Below the pieces are notes generated by a model, which was not told the origin of the DNA, did no database searches, and was given only the letters and a program-made list of their open reading frames with translations. A DNA stretch of 64,000 bases, from NCBI RefSeq assembly GCF_034427455.1, contig NZ_JAXQNN010000002.1:682001-746000 (forward strand), given 5' to 3'. Positions 24,609 to 32,408 of the stretch are shown here, piece by piece. How positions within the stretch are numbered: position 1 is the first letter of the stretch; each line of letters opens with the position of its first letter. The DNA comes from Jeotgalibacillus haloalkalitolerans. Its GTDB lineage: Bacteria; Bacillota; Bacilli; Bacillales; Jeotgalibacillaceae. Position numbers and translations under genes: made by a program.

Positions 24609-24788
24609 GCTTTGTTAAAGTCCATTGTTGTTTCTGCACAGCTGGTGATGCGCAAGGGGGCGGTTCGCAGGAAGGGGACGTGTGGTGGCCATGGCGAAGC
24701 CTGCGGGCTCAAGGACAGGACCAAAAAACGGTCCACCGACGGAAAGCGTCCCCCTGAAGCGGAGATCAACAGCCAACTATAACAAAGC
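24609..24788. repeat. Intergenic repeat copy 2 (inverted relative to copy 1)
   Basis: A 180-base element with ends GCTTTGTTAAAGTCCATTG (from 24609) and, on the other strand, GCTTTGTTATAGTTGGCTG (from 24788): clear terminal inverted repeats. The interior matches copy 1 in reverse, except that about 25 bases (24717-24741), with ACCAAAAAACGGTCC, replace a shorter GC-rich segment. It lies between yrrS and greA, just before the greA terminator. Confidence 0.8.
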
Positions 24789-24790
24789 GA

Positions 24791-24826
24791 AATATAAAAA
24801 GCACTCCGGTTTATAACCGGAATGCT
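24791..24826 (-). terminator. Terminator of greA
   Basis: AAGCACTCCGGTT with AACCGGAATGCTT (24799-24826), with one A-C mismatch, followed on the minus strand by TTTTTATATT. Confidence 0.88.
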
Positions 24827-24835
24827 TCTGTTTAA

Positions 24836-25312
24836 TCAGTTAATTGATGTAATGCGGACATCCATATCTCCGCCAGGTGTCTGAACTTTCACTTCATCTC
24901 CAACAACTTTGCCAATCAGGCTTTTAGCAATTGGAGAGTCATTTGAAATTTTCCCTTCGAATGGGTCAGCTTCAGCGCTTCCGACGATTGTATAAGACTC
25001 CTCATCGCCATCTGGTAATTCTACAAATGTAACTGTCTTTCCTAGTGAAACGACACCATCAAGTGTCTGATCGTCTTCAATAATCTTTGCATTACGGATC
25101 ATTGATTCAAGTGTGGAGATGCGGCCTTCAACAAATGCCTGCTCTTCTTTAGCTGAATCATATTCTGAGTTCTCAGAAAGGTCACCGAAGCTTCTAGCAA
25201 TTTTTATTCTCTCTACTACTTCTTTTCTTTTAACAGATTTAAGCTGTTCAAGTTCCTGCTCAAGCTTCTGTTTACCTTCTTCTGTCATTGGATATACTTT
25301 TTCGTTTGCCAA
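24836..25312 (-). CDS. greA: Transcription elongation factor GreA
   Basis: A 158-residue factor that enters the RNA polymerase secondary channel and stimulates cleavage of backtracked RNA. The N-terminal coiled coil carries the acidic tip ([20 protein letters not shown], about 42-61), and the C-terminal domain has [23 protein letters not shown] and VQTPGGD. The length is normal. It lies downstream of udk with a terminator between, as in Bacillus. Confidence 0.97.
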   Translation of the reverse strand: MANEKVYPMTEEGKQKLEQELEQLKSVKRKEVVERIKIARSFGDLSENSEYDSAKEEQAFVEGRISTLESMIRNAKIIEDDQTLDGVVSLGKTVTFVELPDGDEESYTIVGSAEADPFEGKISNDSPIAKSLIGKVVGDEVKVQTPGGDMDVRITSIN

Positions 25313-25384
25313 ATCCCTTCACTCCTTTAAAAATACATGACCTATTTCATGCTATGTGATTGAAACCCCTTTTATGAAGTATGC

Positions 25385-25409
25385 TAAAAAGAGGATAAAT
25401 TATCCTCTT
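25385..25409 (-). terminator. Terminator of udk
   Basis: AAGAGGATA pairs with TATCCTCTT (25389-25397 with 25401-25409), with a TTTTTAG run on the minus strand. Confidence 0.82.
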
Positions 25410-25425
25410 AGCCTTTGCTATCATA

Positions 25426-26061
25426 TTACACAATAGACTTTTGTTCAAGAATTGTTTGAATTTTCGTTACCATCAAATCAATTGCAACGTGATTTTGCCC
25501 GCCTTCAGGAATAATAATGTCGGCATAGCGTTTAGTCGGTTCAATGAATTGATTATGCATTGGGCGCACGACATTAATATACTGATCGACTACTGAATCA
25601 ATTGTACGGCCTCTTTCATTGATATCGCGGAGCATCCGTCTGATAATCCTGAGATCTGAATCAGTATCAACATACAGTTTGATATCCATGAGATTACGGA
25701 GCCTTTCATCTTCTAACACTAAGATTCCTTCAACGATGATGACATCCTTCGGTTCTACCGGAATCGTCTTTTCAGATCTTGTATGCACTGTATAATCATA
25801 CACCGGCTTTTCAATTGCTTTTCTGTCAAGCAGTTGACCGATGTGCTCGATTAAAAGGTCATTATCAAATGCAAGCGGATGGTCATAGTTTGTTTTCAGA
25901 CGCTCCTCATATGGGATGTTGCTCTGGTCTTTATAATAGTAATCCTGTTCAATAATCGCGATTGACTGGTCCTGAAAAACATCATAGATTGCTTTTGTGA
26001 CAGATGTTTTTCCTGAACCTGAACCGCCTGTTACACCTATAATAACGGGTTTATTTGTCAT
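25426..26061 (-). CDS. udk: Uridine kinase
   Basis: A 211-residue enzyme that phosphorylates uridine and cytidine in pyrimidine salvage. Walker A is [12 protein letters not shown] (about 9-20). [42 protein letters not shown] and [17 protein letters not shown] are family signatures. AAAGGAG precedes the ATG with a rather long gap. The sequence just upstream contains a tail resembling the U32 peptidase gene trhP2. Confidence 0.96.
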   Translation of the reverse strand: MTNKPVIIGVTGGSGSGKTSVTKAIYDVFQDQSIAIIEQDYYYKDQSNIPYEERLKTNYDHPLAFDNDLLIEHIGQLLDRKAIEKPVYDYTVHTRSEKTIPVEPKDVIIVEGILVLEDERLRNLMDIKLYVDTDSDLRIIRRMLRDINERGRTIDSVVDQYINVVRPMHNQFIEPTKRYADIIIPEGGQNHVAIDLMVTKIQTILEQKSIV

Positions 26062-26085
26062 TTTGCCGTTAGCTCCTTTCTCATA

Positions 26086-26166
26086 CTATCCGAGTGGACG
26101 CAGCGGCTTATTCACTTTAAATTTCTCAATTTGAAGCGGATCTCTTGCAGCGTCTGTTTTAATTTT
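26086..26166 (-). pseudogene. Remnant of a U32 peptidase-like tRNA hydroxylase gene (trhP2/yrrO tail)
   Basis: In one minus-strand frame, 26 codons end in TAG and read in part TDAARDPLQIEKFKVNKPL. This resembles the C-terminal tail of U32 peptidase family proteins (AARHP..Q..., then ..KPL..). The frame is closed by a TAA just upstream and has no start. In Bacillus the order is trmR-trhP1-trhP2-udk, and this tail lies exactly where trhP2 would end. It is therefore read as what is left after deletion of both genes. The resemblance is from memory and short. Confidence 0.5.
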
Positions 26167-26323
26167 TTAAATGACTTAATATGAAACGATTGAAATCTTA
26201 TACGCTGAATCATATCAGCATACATCATATTTGATCTGACTTACAGCTATTCAGCTGATAAGCGATCATTTAAGCATATATTGAACGGGTTCTGTAAGTC
26301 ATATGAACCACACTATGCTGAAT

Positions 26324-26968
26324 TTAACCTGTCCTCTTTTTTGTACTGATCGAGAGTCCGTCTCCTACAGGAAGGATAACTGTATGATACTGATCATGTT
26401 CAGCGATCCACTGATTAAAACGGTCCAGTTTTCTCAGCATCTGTCTGACATTTCTGCTTTCAGTTCCATTTTGCTCTGCTACAAGCCCTTTAAATAGAAC
26501 GTTATCAGTATAGACGCACACATTTTCAGAAAAATACGGTTCATACAGTTCAAAGAATTTAATGTTCTGGCTTTTCGCTGCATCTATAAAAACGGCGTCG
26601 AATGGACCATACTTTGATACCTGTTCCGGCAATTCCAGCGCATCACCCTCCAGAAGATGGATCCTGCTGGCGAATCCTGATTCCCTGATGAATTGCTTTG
26701 CCATCTGAGCTCTGTATGAATCTCTTTCAATTGTAACAACCTCAACCTCAGGAAGTGCTTCAGCTATTCTGATAGCAGAGTAGCCGATGGCAGTGCCAAT
26801 CTCGAGTATTCTTCCAGGCTGCTGAATTCTTAACAGCTGTAGCAGCGTTTCGATTCCAGCCGGCTCCATAATCGGCACTTCATTTTCCTCAGCAAACCTG
26901 ATCAGTTCTTCTGCCATCTCTGAATGCGGAGGAAAAAATTTTTCAATATATTGATGGACTTTATCCAC
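26324..26968 (-). CDS. trmR: tRNA 5-hydroxyuridine methyltransferase TrmR (YrrM)
   Basis: A 214-residue O-methyltransferase. Motif I is ILEIGTAIGYSAIRIA (about 55-70), followed by VEVVTIERD, IHLLEGDALELP and DAVFIDAAKSQN. In Bacillus subtilis this protein methylates 5-hydroxyuridine at the wobble position to give 5-methoxyuridine. The U32 hydroxylases that make the substrate are normally encoded next door but are missing here, so the substrate must come from TrhO or a gene elsewhere. The start is GTG with AAAAGGTGAG upstream. A hairpin with a T-run lies 33 bases before it. Confidence 0.88.
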   Translation of the reverse strand: MDKVHQYIEKFFPPHSEMAEELIRFAEENEVPIMEPAGIETLLQLLRIQQPGRILEIGTAIGYSAIRIAEALPEVEVVTIERDSYRAQMAKQFIRESGFASRIHLLEGDALELPEQVSKYGPFDAVFIDAAKSQNIKFFELYEPYFSENVCVYTDNVLFKGLVAEQNGTESRNVRQMLRKLDRFNQWIAEHDQYHTVILPVGDGLSISTKKRTG

Positions 26969-27000
26969 AGTTTCTCACCTTTTCTGATCTCAGGTTCCAT

Positions 27001-27060
27001 AAAAAAGAGCGTTCACATACAATCCCTTAGACCGAAATCCGGAAAGTAGTGATAAACGCT
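27001..27060 (-). promoter_or_regulatory. Second terminator-like hairpin, possible attenuator before trmR
   Basis: On the minus strand AGCGTT...CAC (27060-27049) pairs with GTGAACGCT (27016-27008), enclosing about 30 bases with a small CCGGATTTCGG hairpin, and is followed by CTCTTTTTT. mltG already has its own terminator at 27091-27118, so this second one, 33 bases before trmR, could be a regulatory leader. No known riboswitch class is recognised. Confidence 0.45.
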
Positions 27061-27084
27061 AAAATACTTTATCTATTCTAACAT

Positions 27085-27118
27085 AAAAACAGAAGGAAAG
27101 TGAATGTTCTTTCCTTCT
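27085..27118 (-). terminator. Terminator of mltG
   Basis: AGAAGGAAAG (27091-27100) pairs perfectly with CTTTCCTTCT (27109-27118), followed by GTTTTTAT on the minus strand. Confidence 0.85.
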
Positions 27119-27127
27119 GCCGGACAA

Positions 27128-28312
27128 TTATTCTTCATCATTTACACTGTAAATAAATTCTTCTGCTTTTCTCTCGTGCTCTTCAAGTGTTTCTGAATAG
27201 TACATTGCCCCGTCTTCTGCTGAAGTAAGGAAATAGTAGTAATCAGAACGCTCAGGGTTAATTGCCGCTTCGAGTGAAGTGGCACCCGGTGCTGCAATCG
27301 GTCCTGGCGGTAATCCCTGAACCTGATACGTATTATAAGGGTCATCGATTTCAAGATCTTCAAATAGCACTCTGTCCTGCCATTCCCCTTTCGCATAAAG
27401 AACGGTCGGATCGGTTTGCAGCGGCATGCCTTCTTCAAGTCTGTTATAAAAAATACCGGCAATCATCGCTCTGTCAGTTGTTGCTGTCGCTTCTTCTTCA
27501 AGCAGCGAAGCCATTGTGATCAGTTCATGAACACTCATCACTTTACCTTCTTCTGCTTCTGCACCTGTATAATCCCCCTCAGTAAATCCGGCAAGTAAAT
27601 CAATATATGGCGCTACATTATTATTCATTGCATCAACCATTTGTGTAATGATTTCTTCAAGAGAAGGATTTTCCTCATAGTAAGGATACGTTGCAGGATA
27701 TAAGTAACCTTCGAGGGAACGCTTCACGTTTTCACCCTTTACTTCTTCTGTTATCAAAGCCGGGTATTGTTCCATCAGCGTATTAATGAATGTTTCATCT
27801 GTTACTTTTTCCATAAACTCTTCCTGCGTATAATCAGTATTTTCTGCAATGATTTCAGCAATTTCCTCAAGTACAAGGCCTTCAGGAATCGTCACATTGA
27901 ATAGAGGCTCGTTATAGACTTTCCCTGTTTTCAAACTTTCTGTTATTTCACTCAGGGTCATTGACGGAGTCATATTATAAGTACCCGCCTGAAAGTCTGT
28001 TTCATTATTAAATTTCAGGTAGTATTTATATACCTGTGCATTTTTAATAATGCCGTTATCTTCAAGTGCCTGAGTAATTCCGTCAACAGATGAGCCGATC
28101 GGTATTTCAACTGCTACCGCATTTTCATCCGTTTCATCCACCGGTTCGAGCGCTGAACTGATATATGAATAGGCACCGAGAAGAGCACCTGCTGTGAGGA
28201 ATACAAATACGATTAACAGAATGAATACAATTTTTCTGACCTGTTTTGCTTCTTTTTTTCTTTCCTGTAAGTTAAGCTTCCATTGATCTATTAAACTTGA
28301 TTTTTCACCCAA
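27128..28312 (-). CDS. mltG: Endolytic transglycosylase MltG (YceG family)
   Basis: A 394-residue membrane-anchored lytic transglycosylase that cuts nascent glycan strands. A basic cytoplasmic head is followed by one membrane segment (about 28-50) and a LysM-like domain (about 65-125). The YceG domain carries LEGYLYPATYPY, ITMASLLEEEA, IAGIFYNRLEEGMPLQTDPT and GLPPGPIAAPGATSLEAA with the catalytic glutamate. The protein is complete. As in Bacillus it follows the ireB-ruvX-yrzB operon. Confidence 0.95.
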   Translation of the reverse strand: MGEKSSLIDQWKLNLQERKKEAKQVRKIVFILLIVFVFLTAGALLGAYSYISSALEPVDETDENAVAVEIPIGSSVDGITQALEDNGIIKNAQVYKYYLKFNNETDFQAGTYNMTPSMTLSEITESLKTGKVYNEPLFNVTIPEGLVLEEIAEIIAENTDYTQEEFMEKVTDETFINTLMEQYPALITEEVKGENVKRSLEGYLYPATYPYYEENPSLEEIITQMVDAMNNNVAPYIDLLAGFTEGDYTGAEAEEGKVMSVHELITMASLLEEEATATTDRAMIAGIFYNRLEEGMPLQTDPTVLYAKGEWQDRVLFEDLEIDDPYNTYQVQGLPPGPIAAPGATSLEAAINPERSDYYYFLTSAEDGAMYYSETLEEHERKAEEFIYSVNDEE

Positions 28313-28365
28313 TCAATTTCCCTCCAAAAACTTCTGCTCATTTTTCCCAATGATCACATTATACA

Positions 28366-28401
28366 ATAAAAAGAAGCGGGGGCAAATAGCTGCCCCCGCT
28401 T
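28366..28401 (-). terminator. Terminator of the ireB-ruvX-yrzB operon
   Basis: AAGCGGGGGCA (28374-28384) pairs perfectly with TGCCCCCGCTT (28391-28401), then CTTTTTATTG on the minus strand. Confidence 0.92.
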
Positions 28402-28408
28402 TCACATA

Positions 28409-28690
28409 TTATTCGTTTTCTTCTTCATCAAGGAAAGTATTCAGCATTTCCTCAATCAGATCCCACTCTTCTTCTGATTCAACAGGCTTTAATTCACCTT
28501 CTGAATTCTCATCATTCGGCTCAAAAGAAGACGCATGAATTTCAATTTCTTCTTCCTCTGTATCTCCTACAGGATAATAAAGTACGTAGGATTTTTGGAA
28601 CTGATCTGAATCAAATGTGAATAACACTTCACACAATACTTCATTTCCCTGTTCATCAATTACTGTAATTTGCTTTTCTCCGTGTTCCAT
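28409..28690 (-). CDS. yrzB: DUF1292 family protein YrzB
   Basis: A 93-residue acidic protein, starting [18 protein letters not shown], with [18 protein letters not shown], typical of DUF1292. Function unknown; it is always found with ruvX and ireB. GAGGTGACTGAA precedes the ATG at 28690. The ten codons further upstream, overlapping the ruvX end, are not needed. Last gene before a strong terminator. Confidence 0.9.
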   Translation of the reverse strand: MEHGEKQITVIDEQGNEVLCEVLFTFDSDQFQKSYVLYYPVGDTEEEEIEIHASSFEPNDENSEGELKPVESEEEWDLIEEMLNTFLDEEENE

Positions 28691-28700
28691 TTCAGTCACC

Positions 28701-29120
28701 TCATTTAGTATTGCTGTCAAGATAACCCTGAAGGATCATCACCGCAGCCATCTTATCAATTACTTTTTTTCTTTTACCCCTGCTTACATCAGCTTCAAGT
28801 AATACCCGTTCAGCAGCCATTGTGCTGAGACGCTCATCCCAGAAGATGATTTCAGCATCGACACGCCTGCTGAGCATATCAGCATATCTTTGACTGGCTT
28901 CAGCACGGGGCCCGAGCGAATTATTCATGTTCTTCGGTAAACCGATCACAATTTTTGATACTTCATGTTCATCGACTAATTCTTTAATCCGCTTGAAGCC
29001 GAAAAGGCCTGCTGCTTCATCAATTTTTACTGTTTCAATCCCCTGGGCAGTCCAGCCCAGGGCATCACTGATGGCTACTCCAATTGTTTTGGAGCCTACA
29101 TCAAGTCCCATTATTCTCAT
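28701..29120 (-). CDS. ruvX: RuvX/YqgF family nuclease
   Basis: A 139-residue RNase H-fold protein, put forward as a Holliday junction resolvase and, in other bacteria, as a nuclease for 16S rRNA 5' processing. Acidic residues of the fold are visible in [33 protein letters not shown] and [13 protein letters not shown]. It is complete and lies two bases after ireB. Which substrate is physiological in this organism is open. Confidence 0.93.
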   Translation of the reverse strand: MRIMGLDVGSKTIGVAISDALGWTAQGIETVKIDEAAGLFGFKRIKELVDEHEVSKIVIGLPKNMNNSLGPRAEASQRYADMLSRRVDAEIIFWDERLSTMAAERVLLEADVSRGKRKKVIDKMAAVMILQGYLDSNTK

Positions 29121-29122
29121 GT

Positions 29123-29389
29123 TCAGCCCTCTTTATGCTGCTGAAGATAAAACTTCACCAATTCCTCAATAATTTCATCCCGTTCAAGTTTACGGATAAC
29201 ATTCCTTGCATCCTGGTGACGCGGAATATAGGCAGGGTCACCGGATAAAAGATACCCGACGATTTGATTAATCGGATTGTAGCCTTTTTCTTCAAGAGCT
29301 TCAAACACCTGATTCAGGACCCGTTTCACTTCCTGATCAGCTGAATCATCTCCAAAGTCAAACCGCATCGTTTTATCAAATGAGCTCAT
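29123..29389 (-). CDS. ireB: IreB family regulatory phosphoprotein
   Basis: An 88-residue protein, starting [18 protein letters not shown], with [20 protein letters not shown] and [20 protein letters not shown]. In Enterococcus IreB is phosphorylated by the PASTA kinase IreK and affects cephalosporin resistance; the function in Bacillales is less clear. GAGGTGTTGTTG precedes the ATG. The frame extends upstream but has no better site. First gene of the operon with ruvX and yrzB. Confidence 0.93.
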   Translation of the reverse strand: MSSFDKTMRFDFGDDSADQEVKRVLNQVFEALEEKGYNPINQIVGYLLSGDPAYIPRHQDARNVIRKLERDEIIEELVKFYLQQHKEG

Positions 29390-29461
29390 CAACAACACCT
29401 CACTACGGAATAGCGTTCTTATTATCCAACTATTGCTATTGTACACCAGATAGCAGGAGAA

Positions 29462-32095
29462 TCAAATTGATTTCACCCATTCTGGCACAAATTGAAGTGC
29501 TTCATCCACGCGCGAAGGATCTTTACCGCCTGCCTGAGCCATATCAGGGCGGCCTCCGCCTCCACCTCCGCAGATGGTTGCAATTTCTTTTACAAGCTTA
29601 CCGGCATGATAGCCCTGATCAATCAGATCCTTTGTCACACCAGCAATGATTTGGACTTTATCATCGTTTACTGAAATCAGCACAAGCACACCTGATCCGA
29701 TTTTATTCTTCACGTCATCAGCCATTGTTCTGAGCGTATTCATATCTGCTGCCTGAACTTTCTCAGCTAATACACTTACGCCATTTACTGACTGCACGCG
29801 ATCCATAATATTCTTCGCTTCAATATTTGAAAGCTTGGCATGAAGTGATTCATTTTCTCTCTGAACTGATTTAAGTTCTGACTGAAGCCCTTCAATTCTG
29901 CTTTCAAGATCTTTTGGATTTGATTTTAATAATCCAGCCGAACGATTTAATACATCAATCTGTTCATTCATCAGGCGGTAAGCTGATTCTCCGGTAACGG
30001 CTTCAATACGTCTTGTGCCTGCTCCAATTCCCGCTTCTGAAGCAATTCTGAATAGACCAATCTCTGCAGTGTTGCCGACATGACAGCCACCGCACAGCTC
30101 AAGACTATAGTCACCAATAGATACAACGCGGACCTCAGAGCCGTATTTTTCTCCAAACAGTGCCATTGCACCCATCGCTTTTGCTTCATCAATTGACTTA
30201 ATTGACGTGCCTACACCGTAGCTTGTCCAGATCTTCTCATTTACAATCTCTTCAATTTTACTTAACTCTTCTTTCGTTACCTGACCGAAATGAGAGAAGT
30301 CAAAACGCAGACGGTCGGGCTCAACCAGGGAGCCTGCCTGATTAACATGATCACCTAAAACATCTTTTAATGCCTGATGGAGAAGATGCGTTGCTGTATG
30401 GTTTTTAGTAATTCTGTTTCGCGCGGAATCACTTACACTTGCATTGACACTGTCACCTTTTTTAATAGAACCGCTCTTCACAATTCCGGTATGGAGGTTT
30501 TGTCCATTAGGTGCTTTTTTGACATCCTGCACTTCAATGACACAGCTTTCATGCGTAACCGTTCCCTTATCTCCAATCTGACCGCCGCTTTCTGCGTAAA
30601 AAGGTGTTTCAGCCAGTATAAACTGTATTTCTGATCCTTCTGACGCCTGATCAGCGAAATCACCATTGACAACCAGATCCTCAAGCGTTGTAGAATAATC
30701 AAGTCTGTCATAGCCTACAAACTTACTCTTCGTATGAATATCACCTAACACGCCGCCCTGAACCTGCATTGATCCGCTTTCCTGGCGTGCAGCTCTTGCA
30801 CGGCTTCTCTGACCTTCCATTTCATGCTCAAAGCCTTTTTGATCAATCGAAAGACCGTTTTCCTCTGCATATTCCTGTGTCAGCTCCACAGGGAATCCAA
30901 ATGTATCATACAGTCTGAAAACATCTTTACCGCTGATTTCTTTTGAACCGTCTTCCTGCGCTTTTTTCATCAGTTCTGTCAGAATTGACAGACCTTCATT
31001 TAACGTTTCATGGAAGCGCTCTTCTTCAGTCTTAATGACTTTCTGAATGAACTCTTGTTTGCTTTTCACTTCAGGATAGAAGTCAATCATGATATCCGCT
31101 ACAACCGGTACAAGCTCATACATGAACGGACGGTTGATTCCGATCTGTTTTGCATAACGGACCGCTCTTCTCAGCAGACGGCGAAGGACATATCCTCTTC
31201 CTTCGTTAGAAGGCAGTGCCCCGTCACCCACTGCAAATGCCACGGTTCTGATATGGTCAGCAATGACTTTAAACGCTGTGTCTTCTTCGTCATTTTGACC
31301 GTAGCGTCTTTTTGCTACAAGCTCAGTTGCTTCTATGATTGGCATGAACAAGTCCGTCTCGAAATTAGTCGGTACGTCCTGAACGACACATGCCATTCTC
31401 TCAAGTCCCATTCCGGTATCAATGTTTTTCTTTGGAAGCGGTGTGTACGTGTCATCTGCGTTATGGTTGAACTGTGAAAATACAAGGTTCCAGATCTCAA
31501 GATAACGTTCGTTTTCTCCGCCTGCATACAGTTCAGGGTCAGACGGATCATTTCCATACTCTTCACCACGGTCATAGAAGATCTCAGAGTTTGGACCACT
31601 TGGACCTTCACCAATATCCCAAAAGTTCCCTTCAAGACGGATAATTCTTTCTTCCGGCACACCGACTTTTTTATTCCAGATCTCATACGCTTCATCATCT
31701 TCAGGGTGAATCGTCACAGAGAGCTTTTCAGGGTCAAAGCCAACCCATTTTTCTGATGTAAGAAATTCCCATGCCCATTCAATTGCTTCCTCTTTAAAAT
31801 ATTCACCAATCGAAAAGTTTCCGAGCATTTCAAAGAAAGTATGGTGTCTTGCAGTCTTACCGACATTTTCAATATCATTTGTTCTGATTGATTTCTGTGC
31901 ATTCACAATTCTCGGATTTGCAGGTATGACACGGCCATCAAAATACTTTTTCAGGGTTGCCACTCCACTGTTAATCCATAATAGCGATGGATCTTCATGA
32001 GGAACAAGTGACGCACTTGGTTCCACGTCATGATTCTTTTCTTTGAAGAAATCTAAATACATTTGTCTGATTTGAGCACCAGTCCATTTTTCCAT
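29462..32095 (-). CDS. alaS: Alanyl-tRNA synthetase
   Basis: An 877-residue class II synthetase. The catalytic domain begins at [17 protein letters not shown] and includes [19 protein letters not shown] and the motif 3 region. The editing domain has [11 protein letters not shown] and CGGCHVG zinc residues, and the C-terminal DHHA1-like part contains [19 protein letters not shown]. The ATG at 32095 with AAAGGAGG is the start; a 40-codon extension would read through the T-box leader. Controlled by the T-box just upstream. Confidence 0.97.
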   Translation of the reverse strand: MEKWTGAQIRQMYLDFFKEKNHDVEPSASLVPHEDPSLLWINSGVATLKKYFDGRVIPANPRIVNAQKSIRTNDIENVGKTARHHTFFEMLGNFSIGEYFKEEAIEWAWEFLTSEKWVGFDPEKLSVTIHPEDDEAYEIWNKKVGVPEERIIRLEGNFWDIGEGPSGPNSEIFYDRGEEYGNDPSDPELYAGGENERYLEIWNLVFSQFNHNADDTYTPLPKKNIDTGMGLERMACVVQDVPTNFETDLFMPIIEATELVAKRRYGQNDEEDTAFKVIADHIRTVAFAVGDGALPSNEGRGYVLRRLLRRAVRYAKQIGINRPFMYELVPVVADIMIDFYPEVKSKQEFIQKVIKTEEERFHETLNEGLSILTELMKKAQEDGSKEISGKDVFRLYDTFGFPVELTQEYAEENGLSIDQKGFEHEMEGQRSRARAARQESGSMQVQGGVLGDIHTKSKFVGYDRLDYSTTLEDLVVNGDFADQASEGSEIQFILAETPFYAESGGQIGDKGTVTHESCVIEVQDVKKAPNGQNLHTGIVKSGSIKKGDSVNASVSDSARNRITKNHTATHLLHQALKDVLGDHVNQAGSLVEPDRLRFDFSHFGQVTKEELSKIEEIVNEKIWTSYGVGTSIKSIDEAKAMGAMALFGEKYGSEVRVVSIGDYSLELCGGCHVGNTAEIGLFRIASEAGIGAGTRRIEAVTGESAYRLMNEQIDVLNRSAGLLKSNPKDLESRIEGLQSELKSVQRENESLHAKLSNIEAKNIMDRVQSVNGVSVLAEKVQAADMNTLRTMADDVKNKIGSGVLVLISVNDDKVQIIAGVTKDLIDQGYHAGKLVKEIATICGGGGGGRPDMAQAGGKDPSRVDEALQFVPEWVKSI

Positions 32096-32109
32096 TCTTA
32101 TTTCCTCCT

Positions 32110-32375
32110 TTAATCTCCCGAAACGTCTCTGAAAACAGAAAAGGGTCCTCAATCCTACACAGGGACGAGACAACACTCGCGGTACCACCCTGGTTATGGA
32201 TTGACAACCCATCACTCTAAAGTTGCTTTAACGCAGCAGACGGCAGCTGTTAACTGCACTCCGGACCAGCTTTCCGCAGATACTTCAGTAAATTCCTTTC
32301 AGCCTGAGGGAATTCTCTCTTTAAATGAGTTGGTCTGCGTACTTGTTCCTTCTTCGAGATTCATTATTCTATCTG
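32110..32375 (-). promoter_or_regulatory. T-box riboswitch upstream of alaS, alanine specifier
   Basis: The T-box sequence AGGGTGGTACCGCG is at 32178-32191 on the minus strand. In stem I, CGCAGA pairs with TCTGCG above an AGTA loop. The opposite side of the loop reads GAAA followed by GCT (32268-32270), an alanine codon. A terminator region with GTCC/GGAC pairing and TTTTCTGTTTT follows before the alaS ribosome site. Uncharged tRNA-Ala would allow read-through. The outer limits are approximate. Confidence 0.88.
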
Positions 32376-32408
32376 AAATTATATGAAAGATCATCATCGT
32401 TTGTCAAT

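Noticed and set aside
24581-24769. 62-codon frame on the minus strand at repeat copy 2
   Set aside because: It falls inside the non-coding repeat and has no counterpart in copies 1 and 3.
19501-24788. Repeat copies 1 and 2 as ends of a composite transposon
   Set aside because: The DNA between them holds conserved housekeeping genes (yqeH, yqeG, sda, sigK, mtnN, greA side) in ordinary order and no transposase.
32096-32215. 40-codon N-terminal extension of alaS
   Set aside because: The extension reads through the T-box and terminator of the leader; the ATG at 32095 has a strong ribosome site and gives the normal start.
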